Origin: an uncultured Eubacteriales bacterium
GTDB taxonomy: Bacteria > Bacillota > Clostridia > Peptostreptococcales > Anaerovoracaceae
Reading direction: 5' to 3'
Length of the DNA stretch: 15,643 nt
Assembly: GCA_905206455.1 (NCBI GenBank)
Contig: CAJLHL010000054.1
Location: 1 to 15,643, forward strand
In this document: one piece after another, positions 7,438 through 13,695 of the stretch
How positions within the stretch are numbered: the first letter of the stretch is position 1
Layout of the letters: each line of letters opens with the position of its first letter
Program-made: the position numbers and the translations under genes
The notes under the pieces: generated by a model
Databases searched by the model: none
The model's input: only the letters and a program-made list of their open reading frames with translations
Told to the model about the DNA's origin: nothing

Positions 7438-8009
7438 AATATCACCATTTCTGCAAAATCGCCCGGTCTCCACGGGTGATTTTGCACTTTCCCCACTCCA
7501 ATGCGCCTCATATTTCCATAAATAGAATTATTTATAACATCTGACCGATATATCCTGATTTCTGGAAAATATTTTCTCCTCCCGAGCAAAAAAATTAACC
7601 AAAAAGGAGTATATTCTTCCCTTGCCTTTTTCGCTATAATACTCTACGCAAAGCATAAATTTCGCATGTACATATATTTTTTATACATATAATAAGTATA
7701 TATAATATATGTGTTGTAAGCTTTGCAAAAGCGTTCTCCTATTCGTAATTCCGCTGAACAGCAGGGTGCATATGTGTGGCGTATGTGTGCCGGAGATCGG
7801 AATATCTCAAAGCGCTTCTGCCGGAAAGAACGCGGACTCTAATCCACAGCGGGCAGACTGTATCGGCAGCGCCCGTCAGCGTAAATATCAGATTTCATCT
7901 CATCCGGTTTTCGGAACAGCTTGAAACAGTTATTTGCGAGTTGTTATTTTTATAACTATTTGTGCGTGCGTATTATATGCAGAATAAGAATGAAGGAGAT
8001 TATCTACCA
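7438..8009 (+). other. Long non-coding region before the second Cys-rich gene
   Basis: About 570 bp with no supportable gene. It contains, in order: a stable hairpin at 7453-7485 (13-bp arms, GCAAAATCGCCCG with one G-T pair, loop GTCTCCA, no T-run); an AT-rich segment at 7560-7715 with TATAAT hexamers at 7635-7640 and 7701-7706 but weak -35 boxes; an inverted pair GCAAAGC (7648-7654) / GCTTTGC (7720-7726) enclosing ACATATAT/ATATATGT; and a more GC-rich part at 7720-7920. In that part CTGCCG (7818-7823) could pair with CGGCAG (7864-7869), and GCATATGTGTG / GCGTATGTGTG forms a tandem repeat near 7768-7789. It may be a long structured leader or hold a small RNA. I cannot assign one. Confidence 0.4.
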
Positions 8010-8306
8010 ATGAAAACAAACAAGATGGACACTCACACACTCGTCGAACAGCAGGTATGGTACACCGGAAACTATTTCGAACAGGAATCCGGAGAAAAAT
8101 GCTATTTCTCATGTCAGCACCTTCAGGAGCAATACAACGCTTCTCAGGAAAAACCGTTTACAATGGTCTGTACACACAAAAACGAAGAAGTGGACAATCC
8201 GGCAGAATTCTGTACCATGGACTGCGAATATTTCGCGAGATGCGAAAGTTGCAACGGATTCAGCGCTGTAATCTGCCAGTCCTGCGTACATCCTGCAGAA
8301 TGTTAA
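8010..8306 (+). CDS. Small cysteine-rich protein, paralog 2, function unknown
   Basis: 98 residues, soluble. Eight cysteines (35, 54, 68, 72, 78, 81, 89, 92) have the same spacing as in the protein at 7050-7352 (19, 14, 4, 6, 3, 8 and 3 residues apart). This copy also has Cys31 and a terminal Cys98. Shared text includes YFxC, CxHK, EFCxMDCE, RCxxCxGFSAV and CQxC. The segments between, and the N-terminal 30 residues, are diverged. The start was chosen because AAGGAG lies 11 bases before this ATG. The same frame is open 16 codons further upstream, but the ATG at 7962 lacks a ribosome binding site. The family is unknown to me; a zinc-binding or iron-sulfur protein is the natural guess. The stop is followed closely by a strong terminator. 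Confidence 0.83.
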   Translation: MKTNKMDTHTLVEQQVWYTGNYFEQESGEKCYFSCQHLQEQYNASQEKPFTMVCTHKNEEVDNPAEFCTMDCEYFARCESCNGFSAVICQSCVHPAEC

Positions 8307-8331
8307 AGACAAAAAATAGATTAGAGACATC

Positions 8332-8372
8332 AAAAGCGATAAAAGCCGAAAGCGGCTTTTATCGCTTTTTTT
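8332..8372. terminator. Strong terminator, probably bidirectional
   Basis: A 17-bp perfect stem (arms 8332-8348 and 8353-8369, loop AAAG) followed on the plus strand by seven T in total. A-runs at the left side make it work on the minus strand as well, where it lies about 90 bp beyond the end of the LUD-domain gene. Confidence 0.92.
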
Positions 8373-8460
8373 ATCCGTACCGCCGCAGTCTGGACAGACG
8401 CTTAAACTGCGCTTGCCTCCCTCTCTGAAGCAAGTTCCGCAATGTTCTGCGGGCTTCTTT

Positions 8461-9099
8461 CTACATTCCGAGATCTTCGCCTACGAGAACGACTTTGATC
8501 TTTTTCGGCGGACGGCAAATTCTCGTGGTGACCATATAAGCACAGACACAGTCCTCCGATTTGCAGTCCCCGCACTGTCCCGTAACCGTACAGGGTGTTT
8601 TGATATCGAAACGCTGAGTATTCATCGGCGCGGCCGTATTTCTGGCCCGCACCCAAGCGCTCTCTACGGTTGATGCAGTTTTGTTCATACCGGCAATGAC
8701 GATAACGCTCTTCGGACCGTAGATCATAGCCGCTACCCGGTTTCCGTTTCCGTCGATATTCACCAGCTGACCGTCCATACTCAGAGCGTTGGTACTCATC
8801 AGAAATGTATCGCAGGTGAGCGCCTGGCGCATAAGATCATTTCTCTCCTCCGGTGATCCGGCTGCATCCCGGTCAATCACCGGATTGCCTCTCTCCGCGA
8901 GAAGTTCTATGACCCCCAGCTCTCTGAGAGTCATAGAACCGCCCCAGGATACCGTATCTTCCGGCGGAATCAGTTCCAGCACTTTTTGACAGGCTGTCTC
9001 TTTATCGGAACAGTAGTAAGCCTCAAAATGACGTTTTCTAAAATTTTCCGCCACCCTCGGGCCTGATTTATCATACATCGCTTTCTTATTTTCATCCAT
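8461..9099 (-). CDS. LUD-domain protein (LutC/YkgG-like) with Cys-rich C-terminus
   Basis: 212 residues. It matches the single-domain LUD family (PF02589; often annotated lactate utilization protein) by VSWGGSMTLRELGVIELLAERG, the AGSPEERNDLMRQAL segment, TFLMSTNALSMDGQLVNIDGNGNRVAAMIYGP and VIVIAGMNK. LUD proteins are linked to the LutABC lactate oxidation complex, but stand-alone members in Clostridia are uncharacterised. The C-terminal part holds six cysteines at 170, 176, 179, 184, 186 and 195, with a GQCGDCKSEDC motif. Similar tails occur in clostridial homologs, and a bound metal or cluster is plausible. No lutA or lutB partner is in the window. The start has GGAGGGAGA upstream. The 5' region contains a GC-rich hairpin (9135-9155). 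It forms its own unit behind the rib-operon terminator. Confidence 0.9.
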   Translation of the reverse strand: MDENKKAMYDKSGPRVAENFRKRHFEAYYCSDKETACQKVLELIPPEDTVSWGGSMTLRELGVIELLAERGNPVIDRDAAGSPEERNDLMRQALTCDTFLMSTNALSMDGQLVNIDGNGNRVAAMIYGPKSVIVIAGMNKTASTVESAWVRARNTAAPMNTQRFDIKTPCTVTGQCGDCKSEDCVCAYMVTTRICRPPKKIKVVLVGEDLGM

Positions 9100-9134
9100 C
9101 GTATCTCCCTCCGTCGGATCGATAACATCACGCC

Positions 9135-9155
9135 GCCTGCCCCTCCCCGGCAGGC
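9135..9155 (-). promoter_or_regulatory. GC-rich hairpin upstream of the LUD-domain gene
   Basis: Perfect seven-base arms GCCTGCC/GGCAGGC with loop CCTCCCC, 36 bases upstream of the LUD start. There is no T-run. It may be a leader structure or an extra stem after the rib-operon terminator. Confidence 0.3.
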
Positions 9156-9171
9156 AGCAGTTTCACAGCAC

Positions 9172-9206
9172 AAAAAGCCGTGAGAAAATGCTTTCCTACG
9201 GCTTTT
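9172..9206 (-). terminator. Terminator of the riboflavin operon
   Basis: On the minus strand AAAAGCCGT (9198-9206) pairs with ACGGCTTTT (9173-9181), followed by T. It lies about 38 bp after the ribH stop and marks the operon end. Confidence 0.85.
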
Positions 9207-9243
9207 CGCGTCTATGATGTAAAATGCTTATCTGTTTTTCAAT

Positions 9244-9720
9244 TTAAAGAGCCTTCAGAAGATTTACCGTTTCGATAACGGAAAGAGCGCAGTCATATCC
9301 CTTATTGCCCGCCTTAGTTCCCGCGCGTTCGATCGCCTGCTCGATATTCTCTGTGGTAACCACGCCGAACATAATCGGAACGCCGGTCTGCAGACCCACC
9401 TGCGCGATACCTTTTGCCGCTTCGTTGCATACCAGATCATAATGAGAAGTCGCACCCCGGATCACCGCGCCCAGACAGATAACTGCGTCATATTTGCCGG
9501 ACTTCGCCATCTTCTGCGCCGTCAGCGGAAGCTCAAACGCTCCCGGAACCCAGGCCAGCGTGATGTCTTCTTCTTTTACATCGTGGCGGAGCAGACCATC
9601 GAGAGCGCCTCCGATGAGCTTGGATACGATAAATTCATTAAATCTGGAAGCGACAATCCCCACTTTAATACCGTCGGCGACTAATTTTCCTTCGATCACA
9701 TTGATATTTGCATTTGACAT
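9244..9720 (-). CDS. ribH: 6,7-dimethyl-8-ribityllumazine synthase (beta subunit)
   Basis: 158 residues, normal length. It condenses 5-amino-6-ribitylaminouracil with 3,4-dihydroxy-2-butanone 4-phosphate to lumazine, the penultimate step of riboflavin synthesis. In Bacillus it forms a 60-mer capsid around RibE. Seen: ASRFNEFI (substrate loop, Phe27-Asn28), [10 protein letters not shown] (57-66), and [19 protein letters not shown] with the catalytic His93. [25 protein letters not shown] is the conserved phosphate/edge segment. The start has GAGAGGAGA upstream. It is the last gene of the operon, 105 bp after ribA, and is followed by a terminator. Confidence 0.98.
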   Translation of the reverse strand: MSNANINVIEGKLVADGIKVGIVASRFNEFIVSKLIGGALDGLLRHDVKEEDITLAWVPGAFELPLTAQKMAKSGKYDAVICLGAVIRGATSHYDLVCNEAAKGIAQVGLQTGVPIMFGVVTTENIEQAIERAGTKAGNKGYDCALSVIETVNLLKAL

Positions 9721-9825
9721 TCTCTTTTCTCCTCTCTGAATAACAAACCTCTTTCTTCACTCTTCAGCGGTCGAAACCTCATTCCGCCGGCTTCTCCGCC
9801 TGACCCGGCGCTGTGTACAGCCGCG

Positions 9826-10509
9826 TCAATAGGTCTTTAAAATATGACCCATTTTGACTTTTTTGGTCTTCATATAGGCGTCGCTCGCGCTCTTATGAGT
9901 CGTCTCGATCGGAACCCGTTCGACGATCTGGATGCCAAAACCCTCCAGGCCCGAGATTTTTTCCGGATTATTCGTCAAAAGCCTCAGACGTTTCGCTCCC
10001 AGATCGATGAGCATCTCTGCGCCTACCGTGTAATCTCTCATATCCGGAGGAAATCCCAGCGCCACATTGGCTTCCACCGTATCCATGCCACCGTCCTGCA
10101 GATGATAAGCCTTCAGTTTATTGATAAGACCGATTCCCCGGCCTTCCTGGCGCAGATAGACCATGATACCTCTGCCTTCTCTCGCGATAGCCCGCATCGC
10201 AGCGTCAAACTGATCTCCGCAGTCACATTTGGCGGAACCGAATACATCGCCCGTCAGACATTCGGAATGAACTCTCACCAGCACCGGCTCACCGTCGCTG
10301 AAATCTCCCATAGTCAGGGCCACATGATGTTCTCCGTTCAGCCGGTTCACATAACCGTGGATTTTAAAGTCTCCATACTTCGTCGGCATGTTTGCCTCTA
10401 CGACATGCTCCATAATCGGCCTGCCGTCTTTCTCTCCGCAGTCTCCCTCCGAGGCCTTCTTCGCCATCTCTTCTATCATGATTCCGGCCTTGCATAAATC
10501 GTCTGTCAT
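9826..10509 (-). CDS. ribA: GTP cyclohydrolase II, stand-alone
   Basis: 227 residues. It opens GTP to 2,5-diamino-6-ribosylamino-pyrimidinone 5'-phosphate, the first committed step of riboflavin synthesis. Zinc ligands Cys84, Cys95 and Cys97 (the last two in AKCDCGDQ), the QEGRGIGL loop at 121-128 and the catalytic Tyr135 (KAYHLQD) are all present, so it should be active. The first 35 residues (with an acidic, Gly-rich patch, SEGDCGEKDGRP) are not part of the core domain. They replace the linker that in fused RibBA proteins joins to the RibB domain, and the sequence EANMPTKYGDFKIHGY is what normally follows that linker. The start is fixed by AAAGGAGGT 7 bases upstream, and the ribB stop is only 13 bases before it. 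Confidence 0.96.
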   Translation of the reverse strand: MTDDLCKAGIMIEEMAKKASEGDCGEKDGRPIMEHVVEANMPTKYGDFKIHGYVNRLNGEHHVALTMGDFSDGEPVLVRVHSECLTGDVFGSAKCDCGDQFDAAMRAIAREGRGIMVYLRQEGRGIGLINKLKAYHLQDGGMDTVEANVALGFPPDMRDYTVGAEMLIDLGAKRLRLLTNNPEKISGLEGFGIQIVERVPIETTHKSASDAYMKTKKVKMGHILKTY

Positions 10510-10522
10510 GCCTGGACCTCCT

Positions 10523-11137
10523 TTAAATGTTATGTTTTTCTCTGTACTCCCTGAGCGCTTTTATAGTGGCAAATTTCAGATTGTGAAGCTGCGCAAACTC
10601 GATCAGCTCTTTTGTACGCATCATCTCGCCGTCCTCCCGCATAATCTCACAGCAGAGACCGGCTTCTTTGAGACCTGCGATTCGCATCAGATCGACCGTA
10701 CCCTCTGTATGACCGCCCCTTTCGAAGACGCCTCCCGCTTTCGCCTCCAGAGGAAACATATGACCCGGCCTTCTGAAATCCTCCGGCTTCGCATCATCAT
10801 CCACACACCTGACCGCGGTATAAGAACGTTCCGCAGCCGAAATACCCGTCGTGGTGTCCACATGATCGATGGAGACAGTAAAAGCGGTGGCATGATTGTC
10901 CGTGTTGTCTTCCACCATCTGAGGCAATCCGAGCTTTTCGCACATAGCAGCGCTCATCGGCATACAGATGAGACCTTTCGCGTAAGTCGCCATAAAATTC
11001 ACATTATATTTCGTAGCAAATTCTGCAGCGCAGATCAAATCCCCTTCATTTTCACGCTCGGGATCATCCGTCATAATGATGATCCTGCCTTCCCGCAGAT
11101 CCTGTACCACTTCTTCTATCGTATTGAATTCAAACAT
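10523..11137 (-). CDS. ribB: 3,4-dihydroxy-2-butanone 4-phosphate synthase, stand-alone
   Basis: 204 residues, normal for a single-domain RibB. It converts ribulose 5-phosphate to 3,4-dihydroxy-2-butanone 4-phosphate and formate, the four-carbon donor for lumazine. Mg2+ and substrate-binding signatures are present: [13 protein letters not shown] (22-34), [18 protein letters not shown], the [15 protein letters not shown] loop and GGHTEG (His143). The C-terminus stops at [15 protein letters not shown], exactly where the fused RibBA protein would enter its linker. Thirteen bases later ribA begins, so the pair looks like a split (or never fused) RibBA. The start has CAGGAGGACAG upstream. A possible internal promoter precedes it in the 172-bp gap after ribE. 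Confidence 0.97.
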   Translation of the reverse strand: MFEFNTIEEVVQDLREGRIIIMTDDPERENEGDLICAAEFATKYNVNFMATYAKGLICMPMSAAMCEKLGLPQMVEDNTDNHATAFTVSIDHVDTTTGISAAERSYTAVRCVDDDAKPEDFRRPGHMFPLEAKAGGVFERGGHTEGTVDLMRIAGLKEAGLCCEIMREDGEMMRTKELIEFAQLHNLKFATIKALREYREKHNI

Positions 11138-11218
11138 TTTCTGTCCTCCTGTCGCATATTCTCTTCCAAAAATCCATTGTCCGCTGTTCCGGCAGACCTG
11201 AAAACCTTTTTATTCGAA

Positions 11219-11247
11219 ATTATTTCCCTGCAGTCACCATCTGTCAA
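11219..11247 (-). promoter_or_regulatory. Predicted internal promoter before ribB
   Basis: On the minus strand: perfect -35 TTGACA (11242-11247), a 17-bp spacer, and -10 AATAAT (11219-11224). It is in the 172-bp gap between ribE and ribB and could drive ribB-ribA-ribH independently of the riboswitch. Confidence 0.55.
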
Positions 11248-11266
11248 ATCTACGAAACACAAAGAT

Positions 11267-11287
11267 AAAAACCGTCTCCTGCAGACG
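11267..11287 (-). terminator. Weak intra-operon terminator-like hairpin after ribE
   Basis: Five-base arms CGTCT/AGACG (11273-11277 and 11283-11287) with loop of five, followed on the minus strand by G and five T. It is a short stem, so probably only partial attenuation. It lies 23 bases after the ribE stop and directly upstream of the internal promoter. Confidence 0.4.
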
Positions 11288-11309
11288 CGCGGGATATGCC
11301 GGCGCTGCG

Positions 11310-11981
11310 CTATAAGAATCCGTTTTCGGAGAGCAGGTTTAAATCGATTCCTCCGGCTTTTGCCTTTTGTCCGAATGCCTCGCCGTTTCCGGCGCTGAAA
11401 TTCAGCAGACGCTCCACATACTTTCCAACGACGTCGTTCTCCAGATTGACGATATCTCCCGGACGCCGCCGCAGAAGTGTCGTCTCTTCCCCTGTATGAG
11501 GGATAATTGAGACCTTAAAATAACCGGGGCCTGTTTCCGCCACCGTAAGACTGATCCCATCGATGGCGATGGATCCCTTTTCGATGATATACCGGAGAAT
11601 TTTATCTTCGGCATCGATACGCACCCATACGGCGTTTTCCTCTCTCACGAGAGAAGACACACGCCCCGTACCGTCGATATGTCCGGAGACAATATGTCCG
11701 CCGAACCGCCCCCCAGCCGCCATCGCGCGCTCCAGATTCACCCGGGTCCCGTTGGAAAATCCGCCCAGATTCGTCCGGCGCAGAGTCTCCGCCATGACAT
11801 CCGCTTCGAAAATATCTCCGGAAATCGAGGTCGCTGTCAGACAGACGCCGTTGACCGCCACACTGTCTCCCAACTTCAGATCACTGAAAATTTTCTTTCC
11901 CCGGATCGCCAGCCGGGAAGAAACCTGTCCGCGTTTTACACCGGCGATCTCGCCGATTTCTTCTATGATACCGGTAAACAT
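11310..11981 (-). CDS. ribE: Riboflavin synthase (alpha subunit)
   Basis: 223 residues, normal length. It dismutates two lumazine molecules to riboflavin and 5-amino-6-ribitylaminouracil. Two lumazine-binding repeats are visible: the first starting MFTGIIEEIGEI and containing GDSVAVNGVCLTATS and AETLRRTNLG, the second with GGRFGGHIVSGHIDGTGRV, GSIAIDGISLTVAE and FKVSIIPHTGEETTL, and ending LENDVVGKYVERLL. The conserved MFTGI start fixes the N-terminus. CAGGAGTGA lies upstream of it, whereas the frame is open for 16 more codons without a better site. It overlaps the end region of ribD by a short 44-bp gap only. The last residues (FLSENGF-type tail) are unremarkable. Second gene of the operon. 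Confidence 0.97.
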   Translation of the reverse strand: MFTGIIEEIGEIAGVKRGQVSSRLAIRGKKIFSDLKLGDSVAVNGVCLTATSISGDIFEADVMAETLRRTNLGGFSNGTRVNLERAMAAGGRFGGHIVSGHIDGTGRVSSLVREENAVWVRIDAEDKILRYIIEKGSIAIDGISLTVAETGPGYFKVSIIPHTGEETTLLRRRPGDIVNLENDVVGKYVERLLNFSAGNGEAFGQKAKAGGIDLNLLSENGFL

Positions 11982-12025
11982 TCTATGATCACTCCTGTTC
12001 TCTGCCGCAGTTCTCTCTGTCCTTC

Positions 12026-13243
12026 TCACCGTCCCCTTATTTTTTCATCGGTTTTTACGACTCCCGGCTGCCGCGCGTCTTCGGCCTCACAGGGCAGCAC
12101 GTCAAAGGTCAAAAGGATATCCTGTCCATATACGTCAACCCGTGGCTGAGAAAGTCGAATACAGTCCGCCATCTTCTGTATCCCGGCTCCGCCTACCGGA
12201 GACTTCGCTCCGGCTCCGCCTGCGATCTTCGGCGCGATGTACGCCTGCACACAGGAGACGATCCCCGCCTTGAGCGCTGAAAAGTTCAGTTCTCCTCCGC
12301 CTTCCAGAAGAATGCTGTCGATTTTCTTTTCGCCCAGAATTTTCATGAGCTCTCTCAGATCCACATGCCCTTCTTCATCAGCATTCACGGGAATCAATTC
12401 CACACCCAGATCAGCCAGAAGCTTCGCTTTCTGCGCTGCCTGCCGCTGCTCTCCGTTTCCCTCTTCATCCGCAGCGTCTTTTCGATAGGCTACCATAACC
12501 GGCACATCTTTTGCCGTCTGCACGATACGGCTCTCCAGAGGAATACGCAGCCGGCTGTCGCAGACGATCCTGACGGGATCTACCGGATCCTCTTTCCATC
12601 TGCAATTCAGCATAGGGTCATCCTGAAGCACCGTATGGATCCCTACCATGATACCGGTCACCGCTCTGCGGGTTCTATGCGTATGCTCACGAGCTTCCTC
12701 CGCTGTCACCCATCGGGAATCTCCCGTAACACAGGCGATTTTTCCGTCTGCTGTCATCGCATATTTCATGATGACATAAGGTGTCTTTTCGGTGATATAG
12801 TGAAAGAAAATCCTGTTTTTCTCCAGACATTCCGCTTCCATCACGGGACCTTCCGTCTCGATCCCCGCTGCTCTCAGAATTTGAATCCCTTTCCCCGCTA
12901 CCACCGGATTGGGATCCCAAGCGCCGAAGACGACCCGGGACAATCCGTTTTCTATAATCGCTTCGGTACAGGGAGGTGTCTTACCGTAATGACAGCAGGG
13001 TTCCAGCGTGACGTAAATCGTCGCGCCCTCCGGATCGTTGCCCCGCTCTCTGCAGTCTTTCAGCGCGTTTCTCTCCGCGTGCAGACCGCCGCAGTACGCA
13101 TGCCACCCTTTGCCGATAACTGTGTCCTCTTTTACGATCACAGCTCCTACCAGAGGATTCGGATGGACGCGGCCCTCACCATTCCCGGCGAGATCCAGCG
13201 CCATTCGCATCCATTTTCTGTCCGTTATCTCCTGATTGTTCAT
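12026..13243 (-). CDS. ribD: Bifunctional pyrimidine deaminase/reductase
   Basis: 405 residues from the ATG chosen here. It deaminates, then reduces, the ribosylaminopyrimidine intermediate between the GTP cyclohydrolase and lumazine synthase steps. The N-terminal cytidine-deaminase-like domain (about 1-150) has HPNPLVGAVIV, the zinc ligand and catalytic residues in HAE (55-57), and PCCHYGKTPPC (82-92) with the other zinc cysteines. The C-terminal reductase domain (about 155-370) has MKYAMTADGKIACVTGDSRWVT, GIMVGIHTVLQDDPMLNCR, and LLEGGGELN. A TTG and GTG four and three codons upstream are possible starts, but the ATG at 13241-13243 is preceded by GGTGAT and is better. It is the first gene of the operon. 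Its ribosome binding site lies right after the riboswitch terminator U-run. Confidence 0.97.
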   Translation of the reverse strand: MNNQEITDRKWMRMALDLAGNGEGRVHPNPLVGAVIVKEDTVIGKGWHAYCGGLHAERNALKDCRERGNDPEGATIYVTLEPCCHYGKTPPCTEAIIENGLSRVVFGAWDPNPVVAGKGIQILRAAGIETEGPVMEAECLEKNRIFFHYITEKTPYVIMKYAMTADGKIACVTGDSRWVTAEEAREHTHRTRRAVTGIMVGIHTVLQDDPMLNCRWKEDPVDPVRIVCDSRLRIPLESRIVQTAKDVPVMVAYRKDAADEEGNGEQRQAAQKAKLLADLGVELIPVNADEEGHVDLRELMKILGEKKIDSILLEGGGELNFSALKAGIVSCVQAYIAPKIAGGAGAKSPVGGAGIQKMADCIRLSQPRVDVYGQDILLTFDVLPCEAEDARQPGVVKTDEKIRGR

Positions 13244-13256
13244 AAAAATCACCAAT

Positions 13257-13289
13257 AAAAAAACCCTGAATGATCAAATCTATTCAGAG
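13257..13289 (-). terminator. Riboswitch-controlled terminator before ribD
   Basis: On the minus strand CTCTGAAT (13282-13289) pairs with ATTCAGGG (13264-13271), one G-T pair, followed by seven T (13257-13263). It lies between the FMN aptamer and ribD and is the natural off-switch of the riboswitch. Confidence 0.85.
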
Positions 13290-13303
13290 CGTACAAAAAA
13301 CGA

Positions 13304-13340
13304 AATATAGTTTGTATCTTTCGAAAGGAAAGACTATATT
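13304..13340 (-). promoter_or_regulatory. Linker hairpin between FMN aptamer and terminator
   Basis: Perfect eight-base arms AATATAGT (minus, 13333-13340) and ACTATATT (13304-13311) enclosing CTTTCGAAAG. It is likely part of the expression platform and a candidate for the alternative (antiterminating) folding, although the competing pairing could not be drawn with certainty. Confidence 0.45.
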
Positions 13341-13455
13341 CATCACCTTCTCCCATCCAGACTCTGACTGTCGGCTCCGGAATCTCACCGGATCAGCCTT
13401 TCGGCTCGCGGGCTCTTACCGCCGGTAGGGACTTTCACCCTGCCCTGAAGATCCT
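13341..13455 (-). ncRNA. FMN riboswitch (RFN element)
   Basis: On the minus strand the complete conserved core is readable: ATCTTCAGGGCAGGGTGAAA, TCCCTACCGGCGGTAAGAGC, CCGCGAGCC, GATCCGGTGAGATTCCGGAG, CCGACAGTCAGAGTCTGGAT and GGGAGAAGGT. P1 is formed by ATCTTC (13447-13452) and GAAGGT (13345-13350). It senses FMN and reduces expression of the riboflavin operon behind it, here through a terminator at 13257-13289. Confidence 0.97.
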
Positions 13456-13502
13456 GTTATTAAAATTTAAGAGGATATTCTCACTATGTTATATCCAAAA
13501 TT

Positions 13503-13531
13503 ATAGTAGCACTGATGATATGCCATGTCAA
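13503..13531 (-). promoter_or_regulatory. Promoter of the riboflavin operon
   Basis: On the minus strand: perfect -35 TTGACA (13526-13531), 17-bp spacer, and -10 TACTAT (13503-13508) with a TGC extension. It lies about 45 bp upstream of the FMN aptamer. Confidence 0.8.
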
Positions 13532-13540
13532 TAAAAAATA

Positions 13541-13589
13541 AAAAAGAAAGGAAAGAACGCGATCGTTTTTCGGTGTTCCGTTTCTTTCC
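13541..13589 (-). terminator. Terminator of the S-layer protein gene
   Basis: On the minus strand GGAAAGAA (13582-13589) pairs with TTCTTTCC (13550-13557), with an internal loop, followed by TTTCTTTTTTA. It lies just before the rib promoter and shields it from read-through. A small hairpin CCGCG-CCAT-CGCGG (13623-13636) lies further upstream in the same transcript. The stretch 13532-13695 shows nothing else. Confidence 0.65.
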
Positions 13590-13695
13590 TCTCCTCTTAT
13601 CGTTTTTTTACTATCTATCGTCTCCGCGCCATCGCGGCGCAGGAAAACCTATCCGGTTTATTCAGACAAGAATCGCTCTCCTGTGCTTGTCCATT

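Noticed and set aside
7453..7485. Hairpin considered as a terminator
   Set aside because: Stable 13-bp stem, but no T-run follows on either strand; the gene before it is already closed by one or two terminators.
7709..7924. A 71-codon open frame on the plus strand starting MCCKLCKS, Cys-rich at first sight
   Set aside because: No ribosome binding site; its ATG lies three bases after a TATAAT, so a transcript from that promoter would start after it. The later part has no family-like pattern and the Cys spacing does not match the neighbouring paralogs.
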